DNA of 64,000 nucleotides from Microthrixaceae bacterium (GTDB lineage Bacteria > Actinomycetota > Acidimicrobiia > Acidimicrobiales > Microtrichaceae): contig JAMLGM010000001.1 in NCBI GenBank assembly GCA_023957975.1, positions 1-64,000 of the forward strand, given 5' to 3'. Positions within the stretch are counted from its first letter, which is position 1. Each line of letters starts with the position of its first letter. This document shows positions 63,011 to 64,000 of this stretch, piece after piece. The notes under the pieces are model-generated. The model worked only from the letters and a program-made list of their open reading frames with translations, was not told where the DNA came from and did no database searches. The position numbers and the translations under genes are program-made.

Positions 63011-64000
63011 CCGGCCTCGGCTTGGCCGATGAGGGCGTCGAGCCGGTCGAGGAGGCGCCGATGTCGGTCGGCTTCGTCGATCCAACCTCGAGCTTCGGCG
63101 TCGTCGGCGAGGGCCCGGGTGTCGACGCGTTGGGCGGCGAGCACGGCGATGGAGGCGGTGTCGGTGCGGAAGCTTGGGCAGTGCTCGCAGATGTTGGCGT
63201 AGGGGCATGCGCCCTGGGACGGGGCTCGGAGGCAGTGACCCCCGGCGAGACGGGACTTGATCGCGGGTGCGTCACGCCAGTCATCACCATCACCGCAGCC
63301 GTTGTTGGCGATCGGGATGCGGGTCTTGCCGGTGGGTGTGGGCAAGGCGCCGATCCGGCCCTTGGCCAGGTCGAGGGCTCGTTCGTATTCGGCTCGGACG
63401 GTGGAGTCGAAGAGGTGCGCGTAGCGCAGGCTCATCTCGGCGGACACGTGACCGAGCAGGGCCATGAGGGCTTGGAGCGACACGCCGGCGTTGACCAGCG
63501 CCGTGGCGTATGTGTGGCGGAGCTGGTGTGGAGTGACGTGGCCGATCCCAGCGGTCTGGGCGCTGCGGGCGAGCTCTTTGCGAACCGCCGTCTGGGACAG
63601 ACGCCGGCCGTAGTGGGTGAACAGGAACTGGGTCGGTCGGCCGGTGCGGGGGTGGGGCAACGGTTTGCCGACCGAGCGGGTTGTGCAGATCCGGTCGATG
63701 AGCGCCACGGTCTCGTCGTCGAGGGGAACCATGCGTTCGGTGTCGAGCTTGCCGAGTGGAACCTTGAGCCAAGCGCCGTGACCGCCGATCTCGTGCACAC
63801 AGTCGAGTTCGAGATCGAGCAGCTCCCCGATGCGGAGCCCGACGGCCCGGGCCAGCAACAGGGCGTCGGCGGCGAGCCGGTAGTCGGAACCTTCGAGCGC
63901 GGCTGTGAGTCGGCGATCGGCATCGACGGGCACGTAGCGGGGTAGCGGCCGTGGCTTGCGGGGATGATCGCTGCGGAAGATCAGTTTCCGGGTCGGGGCG
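63007..64000 (-). CDS. Tyrosine recombinase, TnpB-like (partial, start beyond window)
   Basis: 331 visible codons, open to the window edge. Catalytic residues: Arg in GLRIGELLDL, H-x-x-R in TPHQLRHTYATAL, His in LLGHVSAEMS, and the nucleophile Tyr in SLRYAHLF. The C-terminal Cys-rich segment (GHCLRAPSQGACPYANICEHCPSF) is typical of TnpB of Tn554-type transposons. GTG 63933 could be a start, but RYVPVDADRRL and the upstream residues continue the family, so the gene is cut by the window. Confidence 0.85.
   Translation of the reverse strand, partial: APTRKLIFRSDHPRKPRPLPRYVPVDADRRLTAALEGSDYRLAADALLLARAVGLRIGELLDLELDCVHEIGGHGAWLKVPLGKLDTERMVPLDDETVALIDRICTTRSVGKPLPHPRTGRPTQFLFTHYGRRLSQTAVRKELARSAQTAGIGHVTPHQLRHTYATALVNAGVSLQALMALLGHVSAEMSLRYAHLFDSTVRAEYERALDLAKGRIGALPTPTGKTRIPIANNGCGDGDDWRDAPAIKSRLAGGHCLRAPSQGACPYANICEHCPSFRTDTASIAVLAAQRVDTRALADDAEARGWIDEADRHRRLLDRLDALIGQAEAG

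Larger units (their letters stand above)
62643..64000 (-). mobile_element. Tn554-like tyrosine-recombinase transposon, one end
   Basis: From the junction inside the IS3 transposase to the window edge: a TnpC/DUF6262-like gene and a TnpB-like integrase in overlapping minus-strand order, as in Tn554-type elements, where TnpA would come next (beyond the window). About 55 bp of non-coding end lie between the junction and the TnpC stop. Confidence 0.65.

Overview
The window looks like a chromosomal segment of a high-GC actinobacterium. The dense stock of acyl-CoA dehydrogenases, short-chain dehydrogenases, CoA ligases, Rieske oxygenases, P450s and LLM-class oxidoreductases, plus a bacterial GlnRS, would fit Acidimicrobiia (Ilumatobacter-like). 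That placement is an inference from gene content, not from a marker gene. No rRNA or tRNA gene and no CRISPR array was recognised.

Layout. 0-5 kb: a poly-G/poly-C inverted run at the edge, a lipoprotein, glnS with a terminator-like hairpin upstream, a TauD-type dioxygenase and a second lipoprotein. 4.6-7.9 kb: a minus-strand operon (SDR, SDR, carboxymuconolactone-decarboxylase-like) diverging from an E1-alpha dehydrogenase gene that runs straight into an insertion sequence. 7.9-11.9 kb: three abutting IS elements (IS3, a broken IS1380, IS630). 12.5-33.5 kb: first catabolic block. It holds a Baeyer-Villiger-type monooxygenase / CoA ligase / MaoC / ABM / aldolase / CoA ligase operon, an AcuI-like reductase, an amidase, a cyclase-family hydrolase, a COG2159 amidohydrolase, a TetR/SDR divergon and a Rieske oxygenase; a MazEF-like pair sits inside it. 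33.5-34.8 kb: an HTH-nucleotidyltransferase/HEPN toxin-antitoxin cassette bracketed by two near-identical palindromic repeats. 34.8-47 kb: P450-SDR, TesB, and several beta-oxidation operons with paired acyl-CoA dehydrogenases. 47-62.4 kb: second catabolic block. It holds a decayed CoA ligase, TauD-SDR, TetR, SDR, F420/LLM oxidoreductase, a second Rieske oxygenase with a small partner, and a long minus-strand operon (P450, amidohydrolase, LLM, ferredoxin-type reductase, two acyl-CoA dehydrogenases). 62.4-64 kb: an amidohydrolase cut by an IS3 remnant, itself cut by a Tn554-like tyrosine-recombinase element that runs off the window.

How it fits together. The genes encode activation to CoA thioesters, alpha/beta dehydrogenation by apparently heteromeric acyl-CoA dehydrogenases, hydration, SDR oxidation and thioester release, preceded by oxygenases (BVMO, P450, Rieske, TauD). 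This is a ring-opening and side-chain beta-oxidation repertoire of the kind used for steroids, terpenoids or alicyclic acids; the substrate cannot be read from sequence. Two recurrent palindromes, found by eye in promoter regions, divide the catabolic genes into two local regulons. Motif I (core ACCGACCGGT) lies in five intergenic regions from 6.9 to 32 kb, with a degraded copy at 39.4 kb. Motif II (GAKAA-N5-TTCTC) lies before genes at 2.7 kb and from 47 to 62.3 kb. Each block holds one TetR gene. Several families of long intergenic palindromes, most of them just after gene 3' ends, and many in-frame microsatellites are further marks of this genome. Decay is visible in four places: a deleted/frameshifted ligase, an amber-interrupted acyl-CoA dehydrogenase, a frameshifted IS1380 transposase and a truncated amidohydrolase.
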